Position numbers and translations under genes: made by a program. A stretch of 36,359 nt of DNA. It comes from an uncultured Planctomycetales bacterium. GTDB taxonomy: Bacteria > Planctomycetota > Planctomycetia > Isosphaerales > Isosphaeraceae. This document shows positions 16,862 to 24,821 of the stretch, one piece after another (position 1 is the stretch's first letter; each line of letters starts with the position of its first letter). The stretch lies in assembly GCA_903926465.1 (NCBI GenBank), contig CAIYJE010000075.1, positions 1-36,359 on the forward strand, read 5' to 3'. A model generated the notes under the pieces. The model was not told where the DNA came from, did not search any database, and saw nothing but the letters and a program-made list of their open reading frames with translations.

Positions 16862-17581
16862 CTAGCGTTCCTCGGAAACAATTCGCCCATCCCGCATCCG
16901 GATTCGTCGATCCGCGCGATTTGCAACCTCTGCGTCATGCGTGACAATAAGCAACGTCACGCCACGCACTTCCCGCAACTTGAGGAACATGGCCAACACT
17001 TCCTCGCCGGTTCGTGAGTCCAGGTTTCCCGTTGGCTCGTCGGCAAGCAGCAGTACGGGATCGTTGGCGAGCGCCCTCGCAATGGCCACGCGTTGCCTCT
17101 CTCCACCAGAAAGCCTGGTTGGCAAGTGGTTTGCGCGATGCCCAACGCCCAAAGAATCCAGCAGTTCAACCGCTTTGGCTCGCCGCTGCTTCGCGGCGAG
17201 AGGTCCTTCGAACATTGGGATCTGGACGTTCTCAATGGCCGTCAGGGTGGGCATCAGATAGAACGACTGGAAAATAAATCCAATCTTCGAGGAGCGAAGC
17301 TGATCAAGATCTTTGATCTTGGAAAGCGGTTGGTCCTCAAAAAAAACCTCACCAGAGGTCGAACGATCAAGCGCCCCCAGAATGTTGAGGAGCGTTGATT
17401 TTCCGCAACCACTTGGGCCCATGATCGAAACGTACTCGCTTCGACCGATCGTCAGGCTCACATCATCGAGCGCGATCACGTCTCCGTCATCATACTTGCG
17501 GCTCACATGGTCGCAACGAATCAAGGAGCCAGTATTCGAGGCCGCTAATGTGCCAGCAGCCGCTTCCGCATTCGTACTCAT
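16862..17581 (-). CDS. ABC transporter ATP-binding protein, MacB/LolD type
   Basis: This 239-residue ATPase would power the FtsX-type permease encoded divergently next door. Walker A is GPSGCGKST (residues 55-63), the Q-loop is FIFQSFYLMPTLTAIENV, the signature is LSGGERQRVAIARAL, Walker B is LLLADEPTGNLD and the switch histidine is in VTHDAEVA. ADEPTGNLD with NLMPTLTA-like Q-loop text is typical of the MacB/LolD/FtsE group that handles lipoproteins, peptides or mechanotransmission rather than small-solute import. I start at the ATG 17581; the TTG at 17587 is in frame but less likely. Unusually, ATPase and permease lie on opposite strands with a shared 170-base promoter region. No membrane-fusion protein or outer-membrane partner is adjacent. 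Confidence 0.94.
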   Translation of the reverse strand: MSTNAEAAAGTLAASNTGSLIRCDHVSRKYDDGDVIALDDVSLTIGRSEYVSIMGPSGCGKSTLLNILGALDRSTSGEVFFEDQPLSKIKDLDQLRSSKIGFIFQSFYLMPTLTAIENVQIPMFEGPLAAKQRRAKAVELLDSLGVGHRANHLPTRLSGGERQRVAIARALANDPVLLLADEPTGNLDSRTGEEVLAMFLKLREVRGVTLLIVTHDAEVANRADRRIRMRDGRIVSEER

Positions 17582-17751
17582 ACTCAACAGTCACTGCTCC
17601 ACAGGGGGCGGGCTGCCGCCAGGAAGCGAGCCCTCGCTTTGTCGCGCAAACTATAGTATCATCTTTTCTAATACTGCTTCGCAAGAGTCTTCCACCCACA
17701 GAATCAGTAGTCTGGCCAATTGTTCACATAGGCGCGGGCTTTGGGTCACCC

Positions 17752-18882
17752 ATGCATTTTCTGACATTCATTTTCAAGAATACAATTCGTCGCCCGCTCC
17801 GGTCTGCCCTTACCATCGTGGCCATTGCGGTTGGCATAGGAGCGGTGGTGGCGTTGGTTGGCATTGCCGGCGGGTTTGAACGCTCGTTCTTTGACCTCTA
17901 CAAAGGGGTCGGGGTCGATCTGGTCGTGGTTCGGGCGGGGGCCAAACAACGCCTCAATAGCGCGGTGGACGAGGGGATCGGTGCTCAGATCCGGTCGATT
18001 CCGGGGGTGAAGGACGTGATCCCTGGCCTGGCCGACGTGCTCTCTTTTGAAGAGCAGGGGATGTATGGCGTTCTGGTTCAGGGATGGATTCCCGAAAGTA
18101 CGGTCTTCAAGCATATCACCACCCTCTCTGGCCGTAGCTTGAAAACCGACGATGAGCGGGCGGTTCTGGTGGGGCACGTGCTCGCCAAGAATCTCGATAA
18201 GACGGTTGGAGATACGATCGACCTGACCGATGGCGAGCCGTTCGAAGTGGTGGGAATCTACAAGAGCTCCAACATCTTTGAGGATGGCGCTATTGTGGTT
18301 CCACTCAAGCAATTGCAGCGGGTGATGGATCGGCCTGGTCAGGTGACCGGTTTCAGTATTCAGGTTAACAATCACCAGGATCCAGCCGCCATCGAACAGG
18401 TTCGCAAGGGGGTTGAATCGCTGGGTGGCGGCCTGACCGCCATGACCACCGAAGATCACGTCAAAAGCATCTCCGAGCTTCAGCTTGTGAAGGCAATGGC
18501 CTGGCTGACTTCGGCCGTGGCGCTGGTCATCGGCATCTTCGGAATCATGAATACCATGATCATGTCGGTGCATGAGCGTACCAAGGAAATTGGCATCCTT
18601 CGCGCTCTTGGCTGGCGTAAGAAGCGGATCGTCTGGATGGTGCTGCTGGAATCCGTAGTCATGAGCCTGGTTGGTGCGTTTGTGGGTAGTGTGGGGGCAT
18701 TCTTGCTGGTGCGGCTCTTGACCAAGGTTCCCACCGTGAGCGGAGTGATCGACGGACGGATTGAACTCCACAATATTCTGAATGGGTTCCTGATTGCCGT
18801 GATCGTGGGACTGATCGGCGGTCTGGTGCCTGCCATCCGCGCCACGCGGTTGCTACCGACTGAAGCCCTGCACTACGAGTGA
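17752..18882 (+). CDS. ABC transporter permease, MacB/FtsX type
   Basis: The 376-residue product has the MacB/FtsX architecture. One N-terminal membrane helix (about 17-40, RSALTIVAIAVGIGAVVALVG) is followed by a large MacB_PCD-like periplasmic domain to about residue 245, then three C-terminal helices in the FtsX domain. The conserved cytoplasmic loop NTMIMSVHERTKEIGILRALGW and the C-terminal PAIRATRLLPTEALHYE are diagnostic. The start at 17752 gives the usual short cytoplasmic lead before helix one; the frame is open back to 17548, but that stretch would overlap the divergent ATPase start and looks non-coding. It presumably forms a homodimer with two copies of the neighbouring ATPase. The exported substrate is unknown; lipoproteins or peptides are the common choices. 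Confidence 0.93.
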   Translation: MHFLTFIFKNTIRRPLRSALTIVAIAVGIGAVVALVGIAGGFERSFFDLYKGVGVDLVVVRAGAKQRLNSAVDEGIGAQIRSIPGVKDVIPGLADVLSFEEQGMYGVLVQGWIPESTVFKHITTLSGRSLKTDDERAVLVGHVLAKNLDKTVGDTIDLTDGEPFEVVGIYKSSNIFEDGAIVVPLKQLQRVMDRPGQVTGFSIQVNNHQDPAAIEQVRKGVESLGGGLTAMTTEDHVKSISELQLVKAMAWLTSAVALVIGIFGIMNTMIMSVHERTKEIGILRALGWRKKRIVWMVLLESVVMSLVGAFVGSVGAFLLVRLLTKVPTVSGVIDGRIELHNILNGFLIAVIVGLIGGLVPAIRATRLLPTEALHYE

Positions 18883-18995
18883 GTGACAGCGCGATCATCT
18901 TGATGAGGTTGCAAACGCATCCAAAGCGGATGGCCTTGACTGATCCCTGTCGGGCAAGGGCCTGAGCGTTCTTTACCCTAACGGCAGGTGGTTCA

Positions 18996-19505
18996 GTGTC
19001 CGATTCAACGGTGCTTTTCGAGCCAATCTGGTTTTCCAGTGATCATCAACTGAATGCTCTGGTTTCGGCCTATCAATCGGCCTCGCTTCTCACGAAACTC
19101 ACAGGCTGCTTCCGGATGAAAGAAGATTGTGCCTCACTTCATGGCCTCTTCTTTCCTTGGATGCGGATGCCGCTCGGTTTTGTATCCCAAGGCAAACTGA
19201 GTATCAGGGCTCGGGAGATCTCTTACAGTTCTGTTGATTTCAGGGCCTTTGGATGGCGAACGAAGGGCCTTAAAAATGACTTATCATTCAGCCTGACACA
19301 AAGTGATGTACTGGCGATTGAGCCCTATGACTTTCAGTCACCTGTCATGGGTGCCTTTGATATGCCGTTCACCAGAATCCGCACGTCTTTGCAGGGCCCG
19401 CTTGATGAATTTTTGTTGTGCGTCGGAGGACAATTCAACCTCCCGCGTATGCATGCTCGCAGCAGGGAATTACGTGAATCGCTGAAGCAGTGGCGCAACG
19501 ATTAG
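18996..19505 (+). CDS. Small protein with a possible PH-like fold, unknown function
   Basis: No named family is certain. The 169-residue product has no signal peptide or membrane helix. The middle (about 62-150) alternates strands: GKLSIRAREISYSSVDFRAF, then LSFSLTQSDVLAIEPYDF and PFTRIRTSLQGPLDEFLLCVGG, ending in a helix (RSRELRESLKQW). This pattern of a strand-forming, self-contained beta barrel with a closing helix is like bacterial PH or GRAM-type domains, but that is inference from the pattern only. The start is GTG at 18996, with AGGTGG at 18986-18991 as ribosome site; the next ATG in frame is at residue 41, inside the conserved-looking part. It lies 113 bases after the ABC permease and 111 bases before another small gene, all on the plus strand, so a loose operon is possible. 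Confidence 0.68.
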   Translation: MSDSTVLFEPIWFSSDHQLNALVSAYQSASLLTKLTGCFRMKEDCASLHGLFFPWMRMPLGFVSQGKLSIRAREISYSSVDFRAFGWRTKGLKNDLSFSLTQSDVLAIEPYDFQSPVMGAFDMPFTRIRTSLQGPLDEFLLCVGGQFNLPRMHARSRELRESLKQWRND

Positions 19506-19616
19506 CTTCAGGCTTTGATTGAGCGGGCGTAGTGCTGGCTGGTATTCTTACCGTGGCAACGAATTGGCGTGTTAGAAGGCTGACGATCAAGTGAAATCAG
19601 GGGCGAGGGGGCTCCT

Positions 19617-20003
19617 TTGAAAAAATATGATCCCTGTGTTGCGCCGAATCCTGTGACCTGGCTGAAACTTTCCGAGGATACTCGGATCGAACTTGCTCAG
19701 AAGTTTCATCGAGACAGCCGAATCTCGCTGCCAAGACCTGTGGTTCATGCCGCTTTTCACGTGGTTATTGAGAACCAGATTGCTCTTGGAATGGAGTCTG
19801 TGATAAAAGCCCTCGCTCGGTTGAAGAAACAGGGCTGTAATCGCCATGAGGCCATTCACGCCATCATGTCGGTTCTTGTAAACCATGTACACGAGATTCT
19901 TAAACCGGGTGCTGAAGCGCCGCCTGAGGGGCACGAGGCGAAATACATCGAAGAACTCGATCAACTGACTGTGGAATCCTGGCATAAGTCTTACGAAAGT
20001 TGA
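19617..20003 (+). CDS. Small helical protein, DUF1841-like
   Basis: The 128-residue product is mostly helical and resembles the DUF1841 family, small proteins of unknown function. The suggestive part is PVVHAAFHVVIENQIALGM followed by a helix and CNRHEAIHAIMSVLVNHVHEIL; two HxxxH-like histidine pairs and the HEAIH motif look conserved and could bind a metal, though that is inference. The start must be TTG at 19617: it is preceded by GAGGGG at a good distance, no in-frame ATG or GTG lies nearby upstream, and the next ATG is at residue 56, beyond the motif. The tail is acidic. It is followed by a 318-base spacer packed with stem-loops. Related proteins often carry SEC-C metal-binding tails; none is present here. 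Confidence 0.65.
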   Translation: MKKYDPCVAPNPVTWLKLSEDTRIELAQKFHRDSRISLPRPVVHAAFHVVIENQIALGMESVIKALARLKKQGCNRHEAIHAIMSVLVNHVHEILKPGAEAPPEGHEAKYIEELDQLTVESWHKSYES

Positions 20004-20090
20004 GGATTGATCTCAAACGGGCGTGAACCGCTCTACGACCTGGAACGGCCCTGAAAATCTTAGCCCAATTCGGAAGCATCGAGATTCAAT

Positions 20091-20270
20091 ATGGTTCGTC
20101 CTGTAAGGACGATTCCATCAGCCCTGGGACCGAGAAATTGTGTGATAGTCGCACGGCTCTTTCGAGCCGTGCGACTGCGTTCGCCGCGGCCAATCCTTTT
20201 GGCCGCAAGAACTCGACTTTTGGAGTCGACTCTTCAGGCCAGCCAAGGTCAAAGAGCACGGCTTGAAGAG
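20091..20270. ncRNA. Candidate structured RNA: five consecutive stem-loops
   Basis: Five hairpins follow one another in 180 bases. HP0 pairs TCGTCCT (20096-20102) with AGGACGA (20106-20112), with an outer ATGG/CCAT clamp. HP1 is a perfect 13-bp stem (20147-20159 with 20164-20176) and TTTC loop. HP2 is 8 bp (20186-20193 with 20199-20206). HP3 is 6 bp (20213-20218 with 20224-20229). HP4 is 11 bp with one G-U (20230-20240 with 20260-20270). GCACGGCT from HP1 recurs at 20256-20263 in HP4, allowing alternative pairing. It lies between converging genes, so it may be a 3' structure or an independent RNA; strand is undecided. Confidence 0.5.
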
Positions 20271-20321
20271 CCCTGCAACAATCAATGGCGGAACGGTGCT
20301 GTTTGGCGAGAAGTCTCGAAG

Positions 20322-21995
20322 TTACAGATCAAAAAGGAACCGTTCACGGCTGGCTGACCCAGGGTTTTCCGGATTCTCGGTATTCGAGATCGGTTGAGTT
20401 GCCTGGCTCAGGGTCAGAAGCGCCTCGATCGACTCGATGCTGTCGGCTTGTTCTGCGGTCTTGTCTCGTCGCCAGCGGAGGATACGGGGGAACCGAACGG
20501 CGAGACCAGATTTGTGGCGAGTGGAGCGCTGGATGGCTTCGAAGCCAAGTTCAAAAACCAGCAGTGGTTCAACGGTGCGCACGGGTCCGAACTTTTCCCG
20601 CATATGTTTGCGCAAGAAAGCATCGACCTCCTGAATCTCGATATCGGTTAACCCGGAATAGGCTTTGGCAAACGGAACCAGTTCGCCATTTTTCCAGATT
20701 GAAAACGTGTAATCGGTGTACAGGCTGGCGCGCTTGCCGCTGCCGCGCTGGGCGGCCGTGAGAACGGCATCGGCAGTATAAGGTTCCACCTTCCACTTCC
20801 ACCAGTCGCCACGTGTACGGCCTGCGCGATAAGGGGAACTCCTGCGTTTGAGCATCAAGCCCTCGGCCCCAAGCTCTCGGCTTCTGGCTTGCTCGGCCGA
20901 CACGGCTAACCAGTCTGCTCCGCTGACCAGCGGAGAGAGTTTCACGCACGGGTTCCCGGAGGCATTCTGAATCACCGTCTCCAGAAGGCTCCTGCGCTCG
21001 ACGAGTGGCAAAGCGCGAATCTCTTGCCCTTGGTGTTCCAGCAGGTCATACGCCATCAGCACCACCGGAGCCTTGCGAAGGATGGTCTTTGTCAGCGTTT
21101 TGCGCGTGATTCGGGGCTGAAGTTGCAGGAACGGCAGGGGGCGACCATCGGCCCAAGCAAGAATCTCGCCATCAATCACGGTTCCGTTGGGTAAGGCATG
21201 GGCCAGGCTCTCGATCTCTGGAAAGCGATCGGTGATCAGTTCTTCACCACGAGACCAGAGCCATGTCTCTCCTTGCCGGCGGATCACCTGGCAGCGAATT
21301 CCGTCCCATTTCCATTCGGCTTGCCAGTCGGTCACTGGGCCAAGGCGGGTGGGATCTCCGTCTTCCAGAGAATGCGCGAGGAAAAACGGGAACAACCGGC
21401 TCAGGTTTTCCTGTTCGGTGGCGGCTGAGATCAATTGCTCATAGGACTCAGCCGACGGCTTCCAGTCTCCCATCAATCGCTCGGTCAACTGGGAGACATC
21501 TACCCCCTTCGCCTTCGATAGTCCTCGCAAAACGATTTGCTGAGAAACGCCCACACGAAACGCCCCAACCAGGATCTTGTTCCAGACAAACCGTTCAGGG
21601 GTGCCCAGCTGGCTCCAGGCTTCAAGCACAAACCGTTTCTGTTCCTCAACACCTTGGAACCGCAGGTCGTTCATCCGATCGACCCAGTGATGCAAAGCGG
21701 TTTCATCAACTCCGGTGGGCGGCGGCAACAGCAAGGCAATGGTTTCGGCCAGATCTCCCACCGCGTCGTAACTCTCCTGGAAGAGCCAGTCGGGAATCCC
21801 GGCCTGTTCCATGGCCCATGCGCGCAAAAGCTTGGTGGGCACGGCCTGTTTCAACCGCCGACCGGTCAGAAAAAAGAGTGCCCATGCACTATCTTCGGGA
21901 CTGGCTGCCCGGAAGTAATCCGACAGGGCATCCACCTTGCCAGAGGTCTTGTTCGTCTCGTCCAAGGTTGTAAAAAGCTGGGCAAACTGGTTCAT
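20322..21995 (-). CDS. ATP-dependent DNA ligase of the ligase/exonuclease repair pair
   Basis: This enzyme seals DNA nicks using ATP. The 557-residue product has an N-terminal DNA-binding domain (about 1-195), an adenylation domain starting at EWKWDGIRCQVI, with K229 as the adenylated lysine of the KxDG motif, and an OB-fold domain at the end. Later nucleotidyltransferase motifs are visible in VIDGEILAW, GAEGLMLKRR and DWWKWK. It matches the ligases that occur with an MBL-fold exonuclease, and sometimes an Lhr-type helicase and a phosphoesterase, in a ligase-associated damage-response set. Here only the exonuclease is present: its stop overlaps this ATG by four bases (ATGA, 21992-21995), implying translational coupling. 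The main replicative NAD-dependent ligase is expected elsewhere. Confidence 0.94.
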   Translation of the reverse strand: MNQFAQLFTTLDETNKTSGKVDALSDYFRAASPEDSAWALFFLTGRRLKQAVPTKLLRAWAMEQAGIPDWLFQESYDAVGDLAETIALLLPPPTGVDETALHHWVDRMNDLRFQGVEEQKRFVLEAWSQLGTPERFVWNKILVGAFRVGVSQQIVLRGLSKAKGVDVSQLTERLMGDWKPSAESYEQLISAATEQENLSRLFPFFLAHSLEDGDPTRLGPVTDWQAEWKWDGIRCQVIRRQGETWLWSRGEELITDRFPEIESLAHALPNGTVIDGEILAWADGRPLPFLQLQPRITRKTLTKTILRKAPVVLMAYDLLEHQGQEIRALPLVERRSLLETVIQNASGNPCVKLSPLVSGADWLAVSAEQARSRELGAEGLMLKRRSSPYRAGRTRGDWWKWKVEPYTADAVLTAAQRGSGKRASLYTDYTFSIWKNGELVPFAKAYSGLTDIEIQEVDAFLRKHMREKFGPVRTVEPLLVFELGFEAIQRSTRHKSGLAVRFPRILRWRRDKTAEQADSIESIEALLTLSQATQPISNTENPENPGSASRERFLFDL

Positions 21996-23053
21996 GAGGG
22001 GGCAACCTCGGGCTGCGTCTGGCCTGCCTCTGGTTTGTCTGCTTCTTCTATGCCCGCAGTGTCACCGGCCTCGCCCTGGAACCGGGTCTCCAGCACCTGC
22101 GCTTCCGTGCCGCGTTCCTGGAGCCAGCGGACCAGAACGGCCGAGTATCCGTGCGTGACCCAAACCGTCTCGGCCCCTGTGGCTTCTATGGCCTGAAGCA
22201 AGCCTGGCCAGTCTGCATGATCAGACACCACGAATCCACGATCGAGCGCTCGCCTGCGACGCGTGCCGCGAATCTGCATCCAGCCCGATGCAAACGCCTG
22301 AGAGACTTCACCAAACCGCCGCATCCAGGGAGTCCCCTGCGCAGAGGGCGGGGCCAGCACCATCGCCCCTTTGAACTCTTTAGCGTTATCGACCTGGCTG
22401 ACCGTTCTGGTGGGCGGCAGTGAAATGCCCGACTCTCGGTACGCCTGATTCAGCGGTTCCACGGCTCCATGGGTGATAATCGGTCCAATCCCAGCATCCA
22501 GCCCGGCGAGAATCCGTTGTGCCTTGCCCAGCGAATACGCGTAAACCACGCTCGATTGTCCGTTGGAGCGGTTCCTGGCCCACCACTGGTTGATCTGGCT
22601 GGAAACCTCACCTGGGGCCGGCCAGCGATACACCGGGAGCCCAAAGGTTGATTCTGTCAGAAAGAGGTGGCACCGCACTGGCTCGAACGGGGTGCAGGTT
22701 CGGTCTGGCTCAATCTTGTAATCACCAGAGACCACCGACACATAACCCGCATGCTCGATCCGGACCTGGGCCGATCCCAGCACATGGCCGGCCGGATGCA
22801 AAGAGAGCTGGACCCCGTTAATGTGCGTGGACGTGCCAAACGGCAAGGTCTCAATCACCGCATCGGCCGCCATCCGGACTTTCAGAACGGCTAAACCTTC
22901 AGGCGTGGTCAGGTACTGGCCACAGCCCCGGCACGCGTGGTCGGAATGGGCGTGGGTCACCACCGCGCGCGGAACCGATTTCCAGGGGTCGATGTAGAAA
23001 TCGCCCTGCGGGCAATAGAGGCCACGTTCGGTGAGCTGGATCGCGGGTTTCAC
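21992..23053 (-). CDS. Ligase-associated DNA exonuclease, metallo-beta-lactamase fold
   Basis: The 353-residue product is the MBL/beta-CASP-type exonuclease that accompanies ATP-dependent ligases in bacteria. The metal-binding core HAHSDH occupies residues 34-39. Further metal ligands are expected in HPAGHVLGSAQ and SGDYKIEPD, and the C-terminal SDHAD resembles the final histidine motif. The order and length fit the family's usual 330-350 residues, with an extra acidic tail after about 325 that looks disordered. The start is GTG at 23053; it gives the expected N-terminus (LTERGLYCPQGDFYIDPWKSV). The gene overlaps the ligase by four bases and starts 39 bases after the release-factor-like gene ends, so three genes are probably co-transcribed. 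The likely role is trimming DNA ends before ligation. Confidence 0.93.
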   Translation of the reverse strand: MKPAIQLTERGLYCPQGDFYIDPWKSVPRAVVTHAHSDHACRGCGQYLTTPEGLAVLKVRMAADAVIETLPFGTSTHINGVQLSLHPAGHVLGSAQVRIEHAGYVSVVSGDYKIEPDRTCTPFEPVRCHLFLTESTFGLPVYRWPAPGEVSSQINQWWARNRSNGQSSVVYAYSLGKAQRILAGLDAGIGPIITHGAVEPLNQAYRESGISLPPTRTVSQVDNAKEFKGAMVLAPPSAQGTPWMRRFGEVSQAFASGWMQIRGTRRRRALDRGFVVSDHADWPGLLQAIEATGAETVWVTHGYSAVLVRWLQERGTEAQVLETRFQGEAGDTAGIEEADKPEAGQTQPEVAPS

Positions 23054-23092
23054 ACCGTTATTGTAGCCAGGTGCCCAGGGGAAGGGCCGGTT

Positions 23093-23605
23093 TCACCTGA
23101 GTGGGCCCAGGCCAAGCAGGCTGCGTTGGGTGTTGAGCCAGACCAGGGCGCGGGGTTCATCTTTGAGGAAGCGAACGAGCTGGGTGGTCGATACTCCCAG
23201 GAATTCGGCTGCCGTGCGGGCATCGGCTCCGCTGGCGGCCAGCGCATCGAGCGCCTCGGCCAGCAAAAGTGGGAAGTCTGGATGCTCTGGATTGATGCGA
23301 ATCTTGCCGCCGCCGCAACGGGCTTTCCAGAGCAGGCTTACCTCGGGGCCAGGCGTTTTACGAACCCCCAGAGCAAGCAGCAATTGCAGCCGGAACAGGG
23401 CTGCCTCACGATTTTCGAGCTGGCTTCTTCGCTCGTTAGCCTCGGCTGACTGGCCGCTGGGCTCATGATGCAGAATGGCTGCGGTCTCAACCTTGTTGCG
23501 ATTCTGGCCGCCGGGGCCTGATCGTCTGGTGAAAGAGACAGTGCAGCCGGCCAGTACGGTTTCTGGTTCCAGGTCTGGCCGGGCACTTGGTTGACGATGG
23601 TTCAA
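23093..23605 (-). CDS. Release-factor-like protein with GGQ motif
   Basis: The 170-residue product has the catalytic GGQ domain of peptide release factors: SGPGGQNRNKVETAAIL, with the GGQ at residues 32-34, followed by the usual strand-helix pattern. It lacks codon-recognition domains, like ArfB or PrfH-related peptidyl-tRNA hydrolases. It also lacks the lysine-rich ArfB tail that enters the mRNA channel. The last 70 residues instead form helices, with AAEFLGVSTTQLVRFLK looking like a helix-turn-helix, ending in WLNTQRSLLGLGPLR. The start is TTG at 23605: a stop sits two codons upstream and there is no early ATG. It probably hydrolyses peptidyl-tRNA on stalled ribosomes. It precedes the exonuclease and ligase genes on the same strand. 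Confidence 0.85.
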   Translation of the reverse strand: MNHRQPSARPDLEPETVLAGCTVSFTRRSGPGGQNRNKVETAAILHHEPSGQSAEANERRSQLENREAALFRLQLLLALGVRKTPGPEVSLLWKARCGGGKIRINPEHPDFPLLLAEALDALAASGADARTAAEFLGVSTTQLVRFLKDEPRALVWLNTQRSLLGLGPLR

Positions 23606-23630
23606 GGTTCACCGGGCCTGAATCAGAGCA

Positions 23631-23659
23631 GCCGGGGCGAGCAAAATGCCCGCCCCGGC
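23631..23659 (-). terminator. GC-rich hairpin between oxidoreductase and release-factor-like genes
   Basis: A 9-bp perfect stem (GCCGGGGCG with CGCCCCGGC) continues through an A-C mismatch into a 3-bp inner stem with an AAA loop. It lies between the stop of the minus-strand Gfo/Idh/MocA-type gene and the start of the release-factor-like gene. There is no T tract on the minus strand, so it may slow transcription or protect the 3' end rather than terminate fully. Confidence 0.5.
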
Positions 23660-23675
23660 TTTACCCTTGGCTGGG

Positions 23676-24821
23676 TCAGAAGCGTGGGATGTCGATCCGA
23701 ATCCCCTTTTGAAGGGCCGACTGGTGGGCGCAGATCCCCACGGCGGTCCAGTTGGCCGAGGTGGGGGCGTCTGGGAACGCCGCCTGGTTGCCCCGCACGG
23801 CTTCAATGAAGTTGTGGGCCAGATGCGGGTGGCTACCACCGTGCCCACAACCTTGCAGGAACGACAGATGGTCTGCGTCTTGGATGGCGGCCGGCTGCGT
23901 GAACTTCTGGATTGGACCAGGCAGCCGGTGGGCGAAGTCTGGCACTTTGACTCGCTTCGGAATGTCGGGCTCGGCAACCGGATGCTCGGGAGTGCTCTTG
24001 GTGTGGATCACCGGTTGTTCATCTTCAACCTGCTGCCACTCAAAGCTCTTCTTGGAGCCGTACGCGTCGAAGCTCTCTCGATACTGGCGGGCGGTATCGA
24101 ACAAGCTCCGGGTCACCTCTGCGCAGATGTCGCTGTCGCGAATTGAGAACGTTGCCGTCTCAATGGCGAATGGGCTGCCGTACTTGGGAATCATCTCCTC
24201 GCGGATACGGCCAGAACCGAAGCAAGCTACCGCCTCGGCATGTGCGGGCTTGCCAGGCTGGCTCACAATCGCAAGGCAGGGGCTCACGCAGTGCGTGGCG
24301 TACCACATCGGTGGCAGGCCTGGCCAGTAACCTGGCCAGCCGTCCATATCTTGCTGGTGGCTGCCGCGCACAAACTGAAGGCGGCCCAGCTCGCCTTTGT
24401 CAGACAGGTCTTTGACGAAGAGGTACTCGCGGCTGTAGACCACGGTCTCCATCATCATGTAAACCTTTCCGCTTGCCCGCTGCGCCTCGCAGATGGCGTG
24501 CAACTCTTCAATGGAGGTGCCCATGGGCACGGTGCATGCCACGTGCTTGCCGGCTTTCAAGGCTTCAATCGACATCCAGCCGTGGTCTGGAATGGGGCTG
24601 TTGATGTGGACCGCATCAACATTGGGGTCATTCAGCACGTCTCGGAAGTCGGTGTAGCGGGCTGGAATGCCGTACTTCTCGCCGCAGCTCTTGAGCTCGT
24701 CTGGATTGCGGCGGCAAATGCCGTACATTTCTGCGTGAGGGTGGGCCTGAAAGATCGGGATAAACTCGGCTCCAAAACCGAGACCCACGATCGCGATGCG
24801 CACCGGTCGATCGTTTGCCAT
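23676..24821 (-). CDS. Gfo/Idh/MocA-family protein lacking the catalytic lysine
   Basis: The 381-residue product has the two-domain fold of Gfo/Idh/MocA NAD(P)-dependent oxidoreductases. The dinucleotide-binding motif is IAIVGLGFGAEF at residues 9-20, and INSPIPDHGWMSIEALKAGKHV precedes the usual catalytic site. Where the family normally has EKP, this protein has TVP (residues 97-99), so the lysine that normally assists hydride transfer is absent. The later YMMMETVVYSREYLFVK region and histidine-rich GCGHGGSHPHLAHNF suggest an intact substrate domain. It may use a different mechanism or only bind ligand. The ATG at 24821 follows AAAGAAAG, a weak ribosome site. It diverges from a canonical member of the same family, and the pair may share a pathway for a sugar or inositol derivative. 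Confidence 0.88.
   Translation of the reverse strand: MANDRPVRIAIVGLGFGAEFIPIFQAHPHAEMYGICRRNPDELKSCGEKYGIPARYTDFRDVLNDPNVDAVHINSPIPDHGWMSIEALKAGKHVACTVPMGTSIEELHAICEAQRASGKVYMMMETVVYSREYLFVKDLSDKGELGRLQFVRGSHQQDMDGWPGYWPGLPPMWYATHCVSPCLAIVSQPGKPAHAEAVACFGSGRIREEMIPKYGSPFAIETATFSIRDSDICAEVTRSLFDTARQYRESFDAYGSKKSFEWQQVEDEQPVIHTKSTPEHPVAEPDIPKRVKVPDFAHRLPGPIQKFTQPAAIQDADHLSFLQGCGHGGSHPHLAHNFIEAVRGNQAAFPDAPTSANWTAVGICAHQSALQKGIRIDIPRF

Noticed and set aside
17746-18771. Minus-strand open frame opposite the ABC permease
   Set aside because: The permease has membrane helices and FtsX motifs in the other strand; this frame is histidine-rich with no family features.
20091-20357. Short plus-strand open frame across the hairpin cluster
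   Set aside because: It has no ribosome site, its composition follows the inverted repeats, and it runs into the ligase gene on the other strand; the hairpins explain the sequence better.
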